A DNA stretch of 64,000 nucleotides from Bin55 sp963664665 (GCA_963664665.2 CAXXMH010000001.1:1-64000), one strand, 5' to 3'; positions 24,971-34,086 are shown, counted from the stretch's first letter. Numbers and translations are program-made. The notes: generated by a model from the letters alone, not told the origin.

Positions 24971-27900
24971 TGAGTCAGATTAGACGTCTCAAAACGGGCG
25001 GACGAGTTGACCGCTCGACGCCTCTCGAATTTTCGTTTAACGGCGAGAGCTATGTGGGATTTCTGGGGGACACGCTCGCGAGCGCACTATTGGCAAATGG
25101 TGTCGATAAGGTCGGACGGAGTTTTAAGTACTTCCGCCCACGTGGGATTCTGGGTAGCGGTGCTGAAGAACCAAACGCGATCGTACAACTCGAGTCGAAC
25201 GGAATCTCAACGCCTAATTTGCGTGCGACGGAGGTGGAGCTCGTCGAAGGTCTGAGCGCTAGAAGCGTGACTGACATGGGTCGCACGAGGATACGTCGGA
25301 TTGCGAGTCGTTTTACGTCGCTTATGCCGGTTGGGTTTTACTACAAGACACTCATACGACCGAAAGCGACTTGGAATGTTGGCGAGAAACTCATCCGCCA
25401 AGCCGCTGGATTAGGAACGGTATTTAGTAATTCTGATCCTGACATCTACGACAAATATCACCATCACTGCGATGTTTTAGTCGTCGGCGCGGGAGCTGCC
25501 GGCTTGACTGCTGCGCTTGCGGCCGCGGAACTCGGCTTACGTGTGATCGTCGCGGACGAACAGTCGGAGTATGGGGGCTGGTTGCTTTCGACATCGCGCG
25601 AACTCGACGCTGCCCCTGCTGTGTCGTGGATTGATCAGATCGTTGCATCGCTTCATGCAAGACCTAACGTTATTTTGCTGTCGCGAACAACCATCTTCGG
25701 TCTATATGACCACGGCCTCGCGATGGGCTGTGAACGCTTAACTGGATGCACGACATCTGCGCACGGAGTTCCTCGAGAACGCCTCCATCAGATTCGCGCC
25801 CAACAGGTTGTCCTTGCAACAGGCGCACTTGAGCGACCCTTGACGTTTGCAAACAACGATTTACCGGGAATCATGCTTCCATCGGCGGTCTTGACGTACC
25901 TTAATCGCTATGCGGTCGCGGTGGGTGCTGAGCTTGTTCTCGCGACGACAAATGATCAGGCATATGAAGCTGCTTTTGCCTGGCATGACGTTGGCTTAAA
26001 GGTGGTAGCTATTTGCGACATGCGTTCGGACATACCGCTTGAATTAATCAGCGCCTGCGACACGCGCGAAATTCCGGTATTCCGTGAGCACACTGTAGTG
26101 GAGGCACGGGGTAGTAAACGGGTAGCAGAAGCGACCGTTGTACCTCTCTCTGTTGACAAGCACAACATAGCAGGTAAGGGGCATAAGTTAACTTGCGACG
26201 TGCTTGCTACTTCGACCGGATGGAATCCAGTCATCCATTTGAATGCTCACACGCGTACGATGGCGCGATGGGACGAGAAAGAGGTCGCATTTCTTCTTGA
26301 TTCGCAATCGCCAGACATTGCGAGTGCAGGTGCGATCAACGGCGCGAGGACACTCGCAGCGTGCATGCGCGAAGGCGTCGCGGCGATTCAGAAATTACGA
26401 TCTTTGGTTGATGTTGAAATCGAATTTCCGCTGCCGCAGATCGACGAGACGAGTCCGGCGCGTTGCGCTAAGTTTTTCAAAGCACCGCATCCGCGTTTGG
26501 ATAACAGAGCGCCAAAGCAATTCGTTGATTTTCAGTTAGATGTGACGGTAGCGGACATCCAACTTGCCGTGCGTGAGGGATATCGCACGATCGAACACGT
26601 TAAGCGATATACCGCATTGGGATTCGGTAACGATCAAGGCAAATTGGGAAACGTGAACGGCATTAACGTCTTGGCTGACGCGACGGGTACATCAATAGGA
26701 GATATAGGCACGACCGTCTTTCGTCCCCCGTACACGCCCGTTACATTCGGCGCGATCGGAGGTCGTAGCGTCGGTGAGCTATTCGACCCAGAACGTCTTA
26801 CGCCGATGCACCAATGGCATGTCGATTACGGCGCAGAGTGGGAGAACGTTGGCCAGTGGAAGCGACCGTGGTACTACGCAATCGCTGGTGAATCGATGCA
26901 GGATGCGGTCAATCGTGAGGTGCTAGCGGCTCGAAATGACGTCGCAGTACTGGATGCTTCGACACTCGGCAAGATCGATGTTCAAGGCAGAGATGCCGCC
27001 GTGTTTATCGATCGCATGTACAGCAACACGTTCGCAAATCTAAGGGTAGGTCGTTGTCGATACGGCTTGATGTTGCGTGACACTGGAATGATCTTTGATG
27101 ATGGGGTAACGGCGCGACTGGATAAAGACCACTTCCTGGTCCACACGACAACAGGCAATGCCGAACCTGTATTGTCATGGCTTGAACTGTGGCACCAGAC
27201 TGAATGGTCAGAACTCGATGTTCGGTTGACATCCGTGACGGATCAATGGGCGACGGTAGCTGTCGTAGGTCCGAAGTCGAGACGGGTCCTAGGGAAGCTG
27301 TGTCCCGAAGTTAACCTCTCAAACGAGAGTTTTCCGTTCATGTCAGTACAAACTGTCCAGCTCGAGCAAACTGAGGCGCGGATTTTTCGTGTCAGCTTCA
27401 GTGGCGAGTTGTCATACGAGATCAACGTACCCGCCCAATACGGTTTGTCCCTTTGGGAGCGAGTCCTTGAAATAGGTGAACCATTTGGTATCACGCCGTA
27501 CGGCACCGAAACCATGCATGTATTACGCGCGGAGAAAGGATTCATCATCGCCGGTCAAGACACGGACGGTTCTATGACTCCCGTGGATATGAATTTGAGC
27601 TGGTGCGTGAGAAAAACCAACGATGTCGATTTCGTCGGTCGACGTTCGTTGAATCTTTCAGACTATCAGCGAACCGATCGATTGCAGCTCGTCGGACTTG
27701 AAACTCGTGATTCGTTGGTGGTCCTACCCGAAGGTGGACAGCTACTAAGTAAACCGACGAAGAAACAACCCGCGGCGATGCAGGGTTTTGTTACGTCGGC
27801 GTATTTCAGCGCAACGCTTGATAGGTCAATCGCGTTAGCAATGGTGAAAGGCGGTCTTCTACGAATAGGCGATACACTCCATTGCGCACTGTACGACGGC

Positions 27901-28590
27901 AGTTTCGTCGAAGCTAGCGTCGTTTCGAGCGTGTTTTTTGACCCTGATAATCTCGCGCAGAAAGTAGATTTCGAGTCGGATACATTCGGTGTAAAACCGT
28001 CAGAATTGGGGCTCAGTTCGTCTGCAAGCACGGTGCGGGAGACGAACGATGAAGCAAGCGGTCGCGACGCCGGTGTAACCCTTCGGGCATGGCGAGGTTA
28101 TCGCATATTCACGCTAGTCGGGTCTACAGTGGACGATCCGGATCTATCGGGACAAGCCGGGTTCAGTGAAATCCTACCCCTGGAACCATGCACCTGGAAC
28201 TCGGTCGACAACGCGAAATTCTGTTGGCTAGGTCCGAGTCGCTGGTTGATGCTTGAGCGCTTCGATGAGGAAGAGTATGAACCTCTCGACCTGCCATCAG
28301 ACGTCGTTTCGAACGTTGGATTCCTCGATACGACCGGTGCTTATGCCGTTTTCTCGTTAACCGGTACCTCAGTGAACGAGTTGCTCAAAAAATCGTGTCC
28401 GTTCGACTTTCATGAATCAGTTTTCTCATCACAATCCTGTGTGCAATCAACGTTTGCGAAAGCGAATGCCTTAGTAGTCGCGCGGGGCGACGATGGAGTT
28501 GATCTTCTAGTTCGTCGTAGTTTCGCGGACTACGTGGTTCGATGGATTGAGGATGCGTCTGAAGAATTTGGCTTCCGGCACAATTTCTAA
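24970..28590 (+). CDS. soxA: Sarcosine oxidase alpha-gamma fusion (SoxA-SoxG)
   Basis: 1206 residues, about 200 longer than usual SoxA. Residues 1 to about 1000 are SoxA: an N-terminal FNG/GDTLASALLANG region, an NAD-binding VLVVGAGAAGLTAALAAAELGL motif near 165, and a C-terminal GcvT domain. Residues about 1009-1206 match SoxG, normally a separate gamma subunit: FCWLGPSRWLML, LDTTGAYAVFSLTG, KSCPFDFHESVF and LVVRR-like RRSFADYVVRW. There is no stop or start between them, so alpha and gamma are one chain and no separate soxG follows. The THF-dependent C1 chemistry should be unchanged. Confidence 0.9.
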   Translation: MSQIRRLKTGGRVDRSTPLEFSFNGESYVGFLGDTLASALLANGVDKVGRSFKYFRPRGILGSGAEEPNAIVQLESNGISTPNLRATEVELVEGLSARSVTDMGRTRIRRIASRFTSLMPVGFYYKTLIRPKATWNVGEKLIRQAAGLGTVFSNSDPDIYDKYHHHCDVLVVGAGAAGLTAALAAAELGLRVIVADEQSEYGGWLLSTSRELDAAPAVSWIDQIVASLHARPNVILLSRTTIFGLYDHGLAMGCERLTGCTTSAHGVPRERLHQIRAQQVVLATGALERPLTFANNDLPGIMLPSAVLTYLNRYAVAVGAELVLATTNDQAYEAAFAWHDVGLKVVAICDMRSDIPLELISACDTREIPVFREHTVVEARGSKRVAEATVVPLSVDKHNIAGKGHKLTCDVLATSTGWNPVIHLNAHTRTMARWDEKEVAFLLDSQSPDIASAGAINGARTLAACMREGVAAIQKLRSLVDVEIEFPLPQIDETSPARCAKFFKAPHPRLDNRAPKQFVDFQLDVTVADIQLAVREGYRTIEHVKRYTALGFGNDQGKLGNVNGINVLADATGTSIGDIGTTVFRPPYTPVTFGAIGGRSVGELFDPERLTPMHQWHVDYGAEWENVGQWKRPWYYAIAGESMQDAVNREVLAARNDVAVLDASTLGKIDVQGRDAAVFIDRMYSNTFANLRVGRCRYGLMLRDTGMIFDDGVTARLDKDHFLVHTTTGNAEPVLSWLELWHQTEWSELDVRLTSVTDQWATVAVVGPKSRRVLGKLCPEVNLSNESFPFMSVQTVQLEQTEARIFRVSFSGELSYEINVPAQYGLSLWERVLEIGEPFGITPYGTETMHVLRAEKGFIIAGQDTDGSMTPVDMNLSWCVRKTNDVDFVGRRSLNLSDYQRTDRLQLVGLETRDSLVVLPEGGQLLSKPTKKQPAAMQGFVTSAYFSATLDRSIALAMVKGGLLRIGDTLHCALYDGSFVEASVVSSVFFDPDNLAQKVDFESDTFGVKPSELGLSSSASTVRETNDEASGRDAGVTLRAWRGYRIFTLVGSTVDDPDLSGQAGFSEILPLEPCTWNSVDNAKFCWLGPSRWLMLERFDEEEYEPLDLPSDVVSNVGFLDTTGAYAVFSLTGTSVNELLKKSCPFDFHESVFSSQSCVQSTFAKANALVVARGDDGVDLLVRRSFADYVVRWIEDASEEFGFRHNF

Positions 28591-28804
28591 GTGCTCGCTA
28601 GTTGCGGCAGGTTATCGAATAGACTGACGGCCCTTTGCAACCTTCCGCTTGGCCATACAAGGTTAACGTGCCATGCACCTCACGGCGATTGCGGGCAAAC
28701 AGGGTTCACATTTAGGCGTCCACGAGATTCCAGCGCGTGCCGCACAGCATGACTTGATCCTCCGAAACATAAGCACCGCGTGCTTTAGCGCGTTCAAGGA
28801 TGCT
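28231..28804. repeat. 574-bp direct repeat, copy 1
   Basis: Aligns without gaps to 30714-31287 (constant offset 2483). It covers the last 120 codons of the soxA-soxG fusion, the 3' spacer and the last part of the VOC gene on the other strand. I count 28 mismatches; 27 fall in the soxG coding part and only one in the final 214 bases. Confidence 0.9.
28712..28804 (-). pseudogene. VOC protein 3' fragment
   Basis: The last 31 codons of the VOC gene at 31195-31971 (SILERAKARGAYVSEDQV to the stop) are duplicated here and cut off at 28804. Beyond that the frame runs into unrelated sequence. It shows that the donor of the intact sox operon had the same downstream neighbour as the resident locus. Confidence 0.85.
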
Positions 28805-28874
28805 CCTGACTTCGCACATGTAGGTCACTAAGTGATTGATTTTATTGACCGTGACGTGCAATTTAGGCACTACA
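28805..28874. other. Spacer before IS1634 element
   Basis: A short sequence between the end of the 574-bp repeat and the IS. With 30619-30713 on the far side it would form the original spacer between the two repeat copies. No gene seen. Confidence 0.4.
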
Positions 28875-30612
28875 GCGCCTAGTTTGCGCGGTGGCGGCAA
28901 CGTGTCTTAGGGGACTTCGAAGGGGGTGTCGCCGTAAGGTATCTGCATGAGTTTGTAGAGCCGTTTCGCATCGGCGGTCAACGGCATCGGCAGGGCGTAG
29001 CGCCGCTGGTCTTTCACTGAGCGCACGACCGTGACTTGGGTCTGTTGCAATGCGGTGCGGATGCGTGCTTCCGACATCGGGGTGCGCTGTTGCACCTTGA
29101 CGCGATAACTCAGGACCCGGACGAGCGTCAAGCACATGAACGCGATCGCCACGTGCGCTTCGATGCGTTCTTCTTTCCAGTGGTAGACCGGGCGCACTTG
29201 CAAGTCATGCTTGGTGACGCGAAAGGCCGCTTCCACTTGCCACAAGTCGTGATAGAGCGCCAAGATCGTAGCGGGCGCCAGACGGTCGGCGGGGTGACTC
29301 GTATACACGCCGTGCAAGCCATCCCACATCGCCGCTTCGGCGATCTTGTCCTCGTCCACGACCACCGTCGCCTCCCCTTCGATCGTGAGAAAACGTTGAT
29401 AGCCGCGATTGTGCATGGCCTTGAGTTCGCCGTTCGCGCTTTGCTTGCTCAGGCGTTCCTTGAGCTTGGTGACCATCGCCGTGCGTTGATGCGCGTCGCG
29501 GGCCGCCCGCTTCGGCGAATAGGCGACCACCAACCGCTTGTCGTCGACGACCATGTCAAGCGGCTTTGCGGGGTCCGCTTCCCACGCCAGCACGTCTTGC
29601 TTCGCGGCGCGGCGGAGTTGCTTGAGACGCGCACCCACGACGTAATGAAAGTTCGCTTCCCGCAACGCGTCCAAGTTGGCCTGACTCAGCATCCCCCGAT
29701 CTGCCACTACGGTCGCGTCGCGGATCGCGAACCGCTGCTGCATCTTGGTCAACGTCGGGATCAACGTCTTCGCTTCATAGATCGAGCCAGGCACCAGCTC
29801 GTACGACAACGGCAAGCCGTCGCGGGTCACCACCAAGGCGAGCACGACCTGCGTCTCCTTGAATTTCGCGTCTTTGCTGTAGCCGTTCTGGCGCAACTTG
29901 TCGGGGTCAAACGACTCGAAGTAGAGCGTCGTGCAATCGAAGAACAACACGTCCACCGCCTCCGGCAACAGCTGCGACACCGCCATCGTCACGCGCTGCT
30001 TAAGGCGGTCAATGCGCTTGGCCGTCAAGCGATCCATCATGGCGTAGACGGACGGCAACGGGATTTCCACCCCGAAGCGATCCTGCAGCGTCGTCACGGT
30101 AGCCCGCTTGCTCTGCGGGTTGGCGATGCGTGCCAGCGTCACATGTTTGAGATGGCGGGCGCTGACGCGTTGGCGCACGGGGGGCAGGATCCGATCGAAC
30201 CCGAGTTCGTCGTAGAGTTGCCCGTAGACGTCATGAAAGCCCACCGTCGTGACCGCCTCGCCCCGCAGGTCGTTCAGTCGCACGTCGTTGCCAGGTTTGA
30301 CCTGACGCCGCCGTGCCTGCTGCACGTCGGTCAAGCCGGCTTCCGGCTTGAGCAGCGTCGGTTCGCGACGCTCGCGCTCTTGTTCGATGTATTGCATCGC
30401 CAACTGCTTGAGCGCGGTCACGGCGGCGGCGGTTTCCGCAGTGCCGAAATGACGCACGATTTTTTGCCGCACCCGGCCTTGGTCGTCGCGGACATTGTGG
30501 ACGACTTGCACGCTGCGGCGGGGTGAATTGGGGGTGGTTTTGGTACGCACGAACATGCGGTAGTTATACCAAAATTCGGGACAAATGGCAACTATTATTT
30601 GTTACTAGGCAC
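28875..30612 (-). mobile_element. IS1634-family insertion sequence
   Basis: About 1.74 kb with one intact transposase. Ends are inferred: GCGCCTAGT at the left (28875) and ACTAGGC at the right (ending 30612) are near-matching inverted ends, and ACTACA occurs directly outside both (28869-28874 and 30613-30618), fitting a 6-bp target duplication. It sits in the spacer between the two copies of the 574-bp sox repeat. Confidence 0.7.
28907..30556 (-). CDS. IS1634-family transposase
   Basis: A 549-residue DDE transposase typical of IS1634/IS4-like elements. LFFDCTTLYFES carries the first Asp, VVADRGMLSQANL the second and DLWQVEAAFRVTKHDL the Glu with the YREK-like region. The long insertion domain between the second Asp and Glu is present. 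The gene is intact and GC-rich relative to its surroundings, so the element may be active. The large open frame on the opposite strand is a compositional shadow. Confidence 0.9.
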   Translation of the reverse strand: MFVRTKTTPNSPRRSVQVVHNVRDDQGRVRQKIVRHFGTAETAAAVTALKQLAMQYIEQERERREPTLLKPEAGLTDVQQARRRQVKPGNDVRLNDLRGEAVTTVGFHDVYGQLYDELGFDRILPPVRQRVSARHLKHVTLARIANPQSKRATVTTLQDRFGVEIPLPSVYAMMDRLTAKRIDRLKQRVTMAVSQLLPEAVDVLFFDCTTLYFESFDPDKLRQNGYSKDAKFKETQVVLALVVTRDGLPLSYELVPGSIYEAKTLIPTLTKMQQRFAIRDATVVADRGMLSQANLDALREANFHYVVGARLKQLRRAAKQDVLAWEADPAKPLDMVVDDKRLVVAYSPKRAARDAHQRTAMVTKLKERLSKQSANGELKAMHNRGYQRFLTIEGEATVVVDEDKIAEAAMWDGLHGVYTSHPADRLAPATILALYHDLWQVEAAFRVTKHDLQVRPVYHWKEERIEAHVAIAFMCLTLVRVLSYRVKVQQRTPMSEARIRTALQQTQVTVVRSVKDQRRYALPMPLTADAKRLYKLMQIPYGDTPFEVP

Positions 30613-30713
30613 TACAAACGAGAATGCGCCTGTCGCGCACAAGAAAATCAATTAATACAATGGCTTAGGTTGCCGATGAGGGCGCGTTTTTAACCTACTT
30701 TATCGAAGTCAGG

Positions 30714-31073
30714 GGTCCTAGTCGCTGGTTGATGCTTGAGCGCTTCGATGAGGAAGAGTATGAACCGCACGAGCCGCCATCAGACGTCGCTTCGAACCTA
30801 GGATTCGTCGATACGACCGGTGCTTACGCCGTTTTCTCGTTATCGGGTACGTCAGTGAACGAGTTGCTTAAGAAATCGTGTCCGTTCGACTTTCATGAAT
30901 CAGTTTTCTCATCACAATCATGTGTGCAAACCACGTTTGCGAAAGCGAGCGCCTTTGTCGTCGCGCGGGACGACGATGGAGTTAATCTTGTAGTTCGTCG
31001 TAGTTTCGCGGATTACGTGGTTCGATGGATAGAGGATGCGTCTGAAGAATTTGGCTTCCGGCACAATTTCTAA
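30714..31073 (+). pseudogene. soxG 3' fragment, diverged duplicate
   Basis: 120 codons matching the end of the soxA-soxG fusion (SRWLMLERFDEEEYEP to FGFRHNF and the same stop). The frame is open but lacks the SoxA part and the first 80 residues of the SoxG domain. TTG 30729 could start a 114-residue peptide, probably without function. It differs from the intact copy by 27 bases in 360. Confidence 0.85.
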
Positions 31074-31287
31074 GTGCTCGCTAGTTGCGGCAGGTTATCG
31101 AATAGACTGACGGCCCTTTGCAACCTTCCGCTTGGCCATACAAGGTTAACGTGCCATGCACCTCACGGCGTTTGCGGGCAAACAGGGTTCACATTTAGGC
31201 GTCCACGAGATTCCAGCGCGTGCCGCACAGCATGACTTGATCCTCCGAAACATAAGCACCGCGTGCTTTAGCGCGTTCAAGGATGCT
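30714..31287. repeat. 574-bp direct repeat, copy 2
   Basis: Counterpart of 28231-28804. Here the VOC gene continues intact past the repeat boundary at 31287, while the soxG part is only a fragment whose upstream end at 30714 joins unrelated DNA. Confidence 0.9.
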
Positions 31288-31971
31288 GGGCTTGTCGACC
31301 ACCGATATGTCTAAGCCTCCTAAGCCAGCCCCCCGACCGTCGGTCGCCTCGACAAATCGGATATCAACGTTATTCAATCGCATGCTGAGTACCTCGCCAT
31401 CCCGACTGATTGGTAGTCCGGCGACTTTCCCCCAACGATCTGCGAGTTCCACAGGGTCAGGACCCTGAAGCTCAACGGCGACAAAGTCCACCGTAGTCGA
31501 CTGGTCAACTTTGTCTTCCCAACCGAGTCCGCCAGCCGGCATCCAATTACCTTCAAAATCGTTCGGAGGAACCCATTCAATTTCGAAGAACGCCGCAATC
31601 ATGTCACCAGGGTGGATTTGGCAGATATTCCAGTTTTCACGGTCTGATTCGTGCGCGATTCGGATGCCATTGTCCAGAGCGCGTTGTCGCACCGCTTGCT
31701 GGTTTTCCTTGTTGTCGGCTTGGCAAATTACCATGTAACCGCCATCTCCGTTTCGCTTGTCGAGATAGCGACCGCCTGCCGTGTTCTCTTCTACAGGAGC
31801 GACGACTTCTAGGAAGTTGCGCCCGATGCACATCAATGTGTTCTCTAAGCCGAAAGCGCCTACGCCTGGATCAACGAAGCAGGCTTGAATCCCTAACACA
31901 TCCGTTAGATCATCGATAACGGGTCGCAATTCGCGAGCAACTAAGCAAATTTGGCGCAATTGGATTGTCAT
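31195..31971 (-). CDS. VOC-family (glyoxalase-fold) protein
   Basis: A 258-residue vicinal-oxygen-chelate protein starting MTIQLRQICLVARELRPV. It has FVDPGVGAFGLENTLMCIG and FLEVVAPVEENTAGGRYL in the first beta-alpha-beta module and VDFVAVELQGPDPVELADRW in the second. Such proteins bind a metal and act as lyases, isomerases or dioxygenases; the substrate here is unknown. It is encoded opposite to the sox operon and convergent with it. Its last 31 codons are duplicated at 28712-28804. Start ATG 31971. Confidence 0.75.
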   Translation of the reverse strand: MTIQLRQICLVARELRPVIDDLTDVLGIQACFVDPGVGAFGLENTLMCIGRNFLEVVAPVEENTAGGRYLDKRNGDGGYMVICQADNKENQQAVRQRALDNGIRIAHESDRENWNICQIHPGDMIAAFFEIEWVPPNDFEGNWMPAGGLGWEDKVDQSTTVDFVAVELQGPDPVELADRWGKVAGLPISRDGEVLSMRLNNVDIRFVEATDGRGAGLGGLDISVVDKPSILERAKARGAYVSEDQVMLCGTRWNLVDA

Positions 31972-32023
31972 AGAAGTGCTCCGGTTCTCTCACGCAAAGA
32001 GGCCCTCGTGAGTATGTCAGATA

Positions 32024-33010
32024 TTAGGGTTCGAGATAAGGTAGGCATCCTGTCGATTCGGTTAGCTCACGCACGGATGGATCGTTGGATACCGCATGGA
32101 ATTTCTCACGAAGTTTCGCGAGTGAACGTGCGTGGTACTTTTGAGGTTTCTGACCCCATGTTTTACCGGCGAGTTCGACTTCAAACGTCTCGGCCCCGTC
32201 GGCGATTGCTTGACTGTTCGCAACGCTCCACGGCAGAAAGAGACCACCGATCTGGTCTCGAATCAATGGAAGCAGCGTGTCCTTGATAGCGCTCCAAGAT
32301 TCGAACTCCCCTTCGTTGATGGGCGCGAGCATACGCCGGGTCCATGCGTGTATATTAGGGTGAGCTCTCACGAGTTTAGCTGGCGTCGGGTCCCGGTTTG
32401 CGTTGTAGATCTGACACCACATACCGAAATCGCCGAAGCTAGGACGTGAGCCGAACAGATACGGTCTCGAGGACAAATGTGGTTCAAGTAGACCAAGTGC
32501 GTCAGCGAGTGATTGTTCGATCTGTTCTGCAGTTTGGTCACTCGAACCAACAAACCAGACTCGATCGACCATCCGTGCTTGAATTTGCTTGGTTATTGCC
32601 GTGATTTCTTCATCTGATGCAAACGGATTGGGCCATCCCGCGAGGCGTCGACCGCCGGCGAGTTGGTCGATCTCACGCCGCCAGCGAAAATGGAACATCC
32701 ATTTATTACCCCACTCATCACCGAACTCCTCAAGCAAGGTTGAAGCGAACGCCGCGGCGGGTTCAGGTGGGTGAATTGAAGGCTCAGGAAAGTCGACTTC
32801 CATCGCTTCGATGATGGGAGTCGAATCCTGAATGGCTCCGCCCTGCGGTTTGACGACTAACGGAATGAGAGGTAATCGAGCGTTCTGTGTATAGGTCTCG
32901 CTGTCTTCGTTACGGAGTATCCAATCGTGTGGAATGCCTTTGTATCGGAAGTACGAACGCACCTTGACCGAATATGGCGATTCCTCAATACCAAATACTT
33001 TGTACGTCAT
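32024..33010 (-). CDS. Glutathione S-transferase family protein
   Basis: A 328-residue protein with a thioredoxin-like N-terminus (FGIEESPYSVKVRSYFRYKGIPHDW), LIPLVVKPQGGAIQDSTPIIEAME as the cis-Pro and gamma-glutamyl-binding segment, and an all-helical C-terminal domain (LFGSRPSFGDFGMW). It is longer than classical GSTs because of a C-terminal extension of about 90 residues. It probably binds glutathione in the cytoplasm; the substrate is unknown. Same strand as the VOC gene 52 bases downstream, so co-transcription is likely. Confidence 0.8.
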   Translation of the reverse strand: MTYKVFGIEESPYSVKVRSYFRYKGIPHDWILRNEDSETYTQNARLPLIPLVVKPQGGAIQDSTPIIEAMEVDFPEPSIHPPEPAAAFASTLLEEFGDEWGNKWMFHFRWRREIDQLAGGRRLAGWPNPFASDEEITAITKQIQARMVDRVWFVGSSDQTAEQIEQSLADALGLLEPHLSSRPYLFGSRPSFGDFGMWCQIYNANRDPTPAKLVRAHPNIHAWTRRMLAPINEGEFESWSAIKDTLLPLIRDQIGGLFLPWSVANSQAIADGAETFEVELAGKTWGQKPQKYHARSLAKLREKFHAVSNDPSVRELTESTGCLPYLEP

Positions 33011-33171
33011 GCCTATCTCCTGACTGACTGTTTAAGCCCATCTACAACAAAAACTAGCCGCGCTAAAGAGTAGGGCGACTGAGTGAAACCTACGGTCCGT
33101 CGTAGTTTCTGCCTCGTGCAACTACGCACCCGAAAGCCGATATTGGTACCGCGGCTCTGGTTGCGAAGTGA

Positions 33172-33474
33172 TTAAGCGATTCGCGATCCTTCGAAGCTCG
33201 CGCTGCCGAATGCGCCAAGTTTGACCGAACCGCTGATCGAGTCACCATCGACTTTCGCACTGAACTCAAGTTTCATCGGCATTGGCGATGTTATGTTTGC
33301 GGTCCACGTCAGTTCATCACCATCGATTGCGCCGTCAGCGAGGTCGATTGAACCTTGATCTCCCGATAACGAGCCTGTCAAGGAATCGCCGTCGGTTACG
33401 AGTGTGAGGGTTCCTTTCTGGTCTCCTATCGGAGATTTCGTCGTGACGTCGTATTTTCCGTCTATTTGACTCAC
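33172..33474 (-). CDS. Small conserved beta-rich protein, unknown
   Basis: A 100-residue protein starting GTG 33474, built of alternating beta-strand motifs (KYDVTTKSPIGDQKGTLTL, GDSLTGSLSG, GDELTWTANITSPMPMKLEF, GDSISGSVKLG). It looks like a small lipocalin/avidin-like barrel and resembles conserved proteins annotated as hypothetical. No signal peptide is visible. It stands alone and is oriented with the GST and VOC genes. Function not known. Confidence 0.7.
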   Translation of the reverse strand: MSQIDGKYDVTTKSPIGDQKGTLTLVTDGDSLTGSLSGDQGSIDLADGAIDGDELTWTANITSPMPMKLEFSAKVDGDSISGSVKLGAFGSASFEGSRIA

Positions 33475-33642
33475 AGCTTCGTTATCCTAGCGTAATTGAT
33501 TGGATCAAGATTTTACGGTTAGCGAACCACAACTAACTGAACTTTGCAAAGCATTCAAATCAAATCTGTTATGTCAATAGTCTTCTGCAAACGTCATGCA
33601 GAGGCTTTATAGACAGCCCGAAGACAGACACGATTTAGAATG

Positions 33643-33831
33643 AGCGGCAAGGTGGTCAGTACTGCCGCGTGACCTAGCGGCGCACCAACCGATATCCGGG
33701 AACGGCTAATTCGCGTCAACCCCACGTCAGACGACGCCTTCAGCTCAACCTACCGTGGCGAGCATTGTAATGCCGTCGCCCGGCTAGGTCACGTTCATCG
33801 TTCCTCTATTTTTCGCAACAAGTTCCGTTTG
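33643..33831 (+). mobile_element. IS110 right-end remnant
   Basis: Similar to 7723-7899, the last transposase codons plus the complete 3' non-coding end of the IS110 element, with many substitutions. No transposase body or left end is present. The blocks CGCGTGACCTA, CCACGTCAGACGACGCCTTC and TGGCGAGCAT are conserved. Similarity ends at the same place in both copies, marking the element's right terminus. Confidence 0.8.
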
Positions 33832-33899
33832 AGACGGTTTCGCTGCCCCACGTGCAGACGAGTCAGCGCAAGTCGGGGCTTTATGTCGATCGTGCCGCC

Positions 33900-34086
33900 T
33901 CCGTAATTTCAGGGTTTGTTTTCGCGCGTCCTTGTCGAGTCGACCGCCACTAGTCTCACGTTCAACCTACTGCCGGATCGTCGCTTCGCTCGGTTCGTAA
34001 TCGTTCGCCAGCGCGCGGATCGAACGGTCCTGATGAAATTCCAGGATGATTTGTTCCCGCAACGCTTGCGGATTTCGCTTGGCCAT
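33900..34086 (-). pseudogene. IS3-type orfA N-terminal remnant
   Basis: Reading from ATG 34086 gives MAKRNPQALREQIILEFHQD, SIRALANDYEPSEATIRQ and then a TAG where this transposase family has Trp. This is the helix-turn-helix start of an orfA-like transposase; nothing of the remainder is recognisable. Confidence 0.6.

Noticed and set aside
29036..30526. 496-codon open frame on the plus strand
   Set aside because: It is the exact antisense of the IS1634 transposase, with low-complexity Arg/His/Gln composition caused by GC-rich codons of the real gene.
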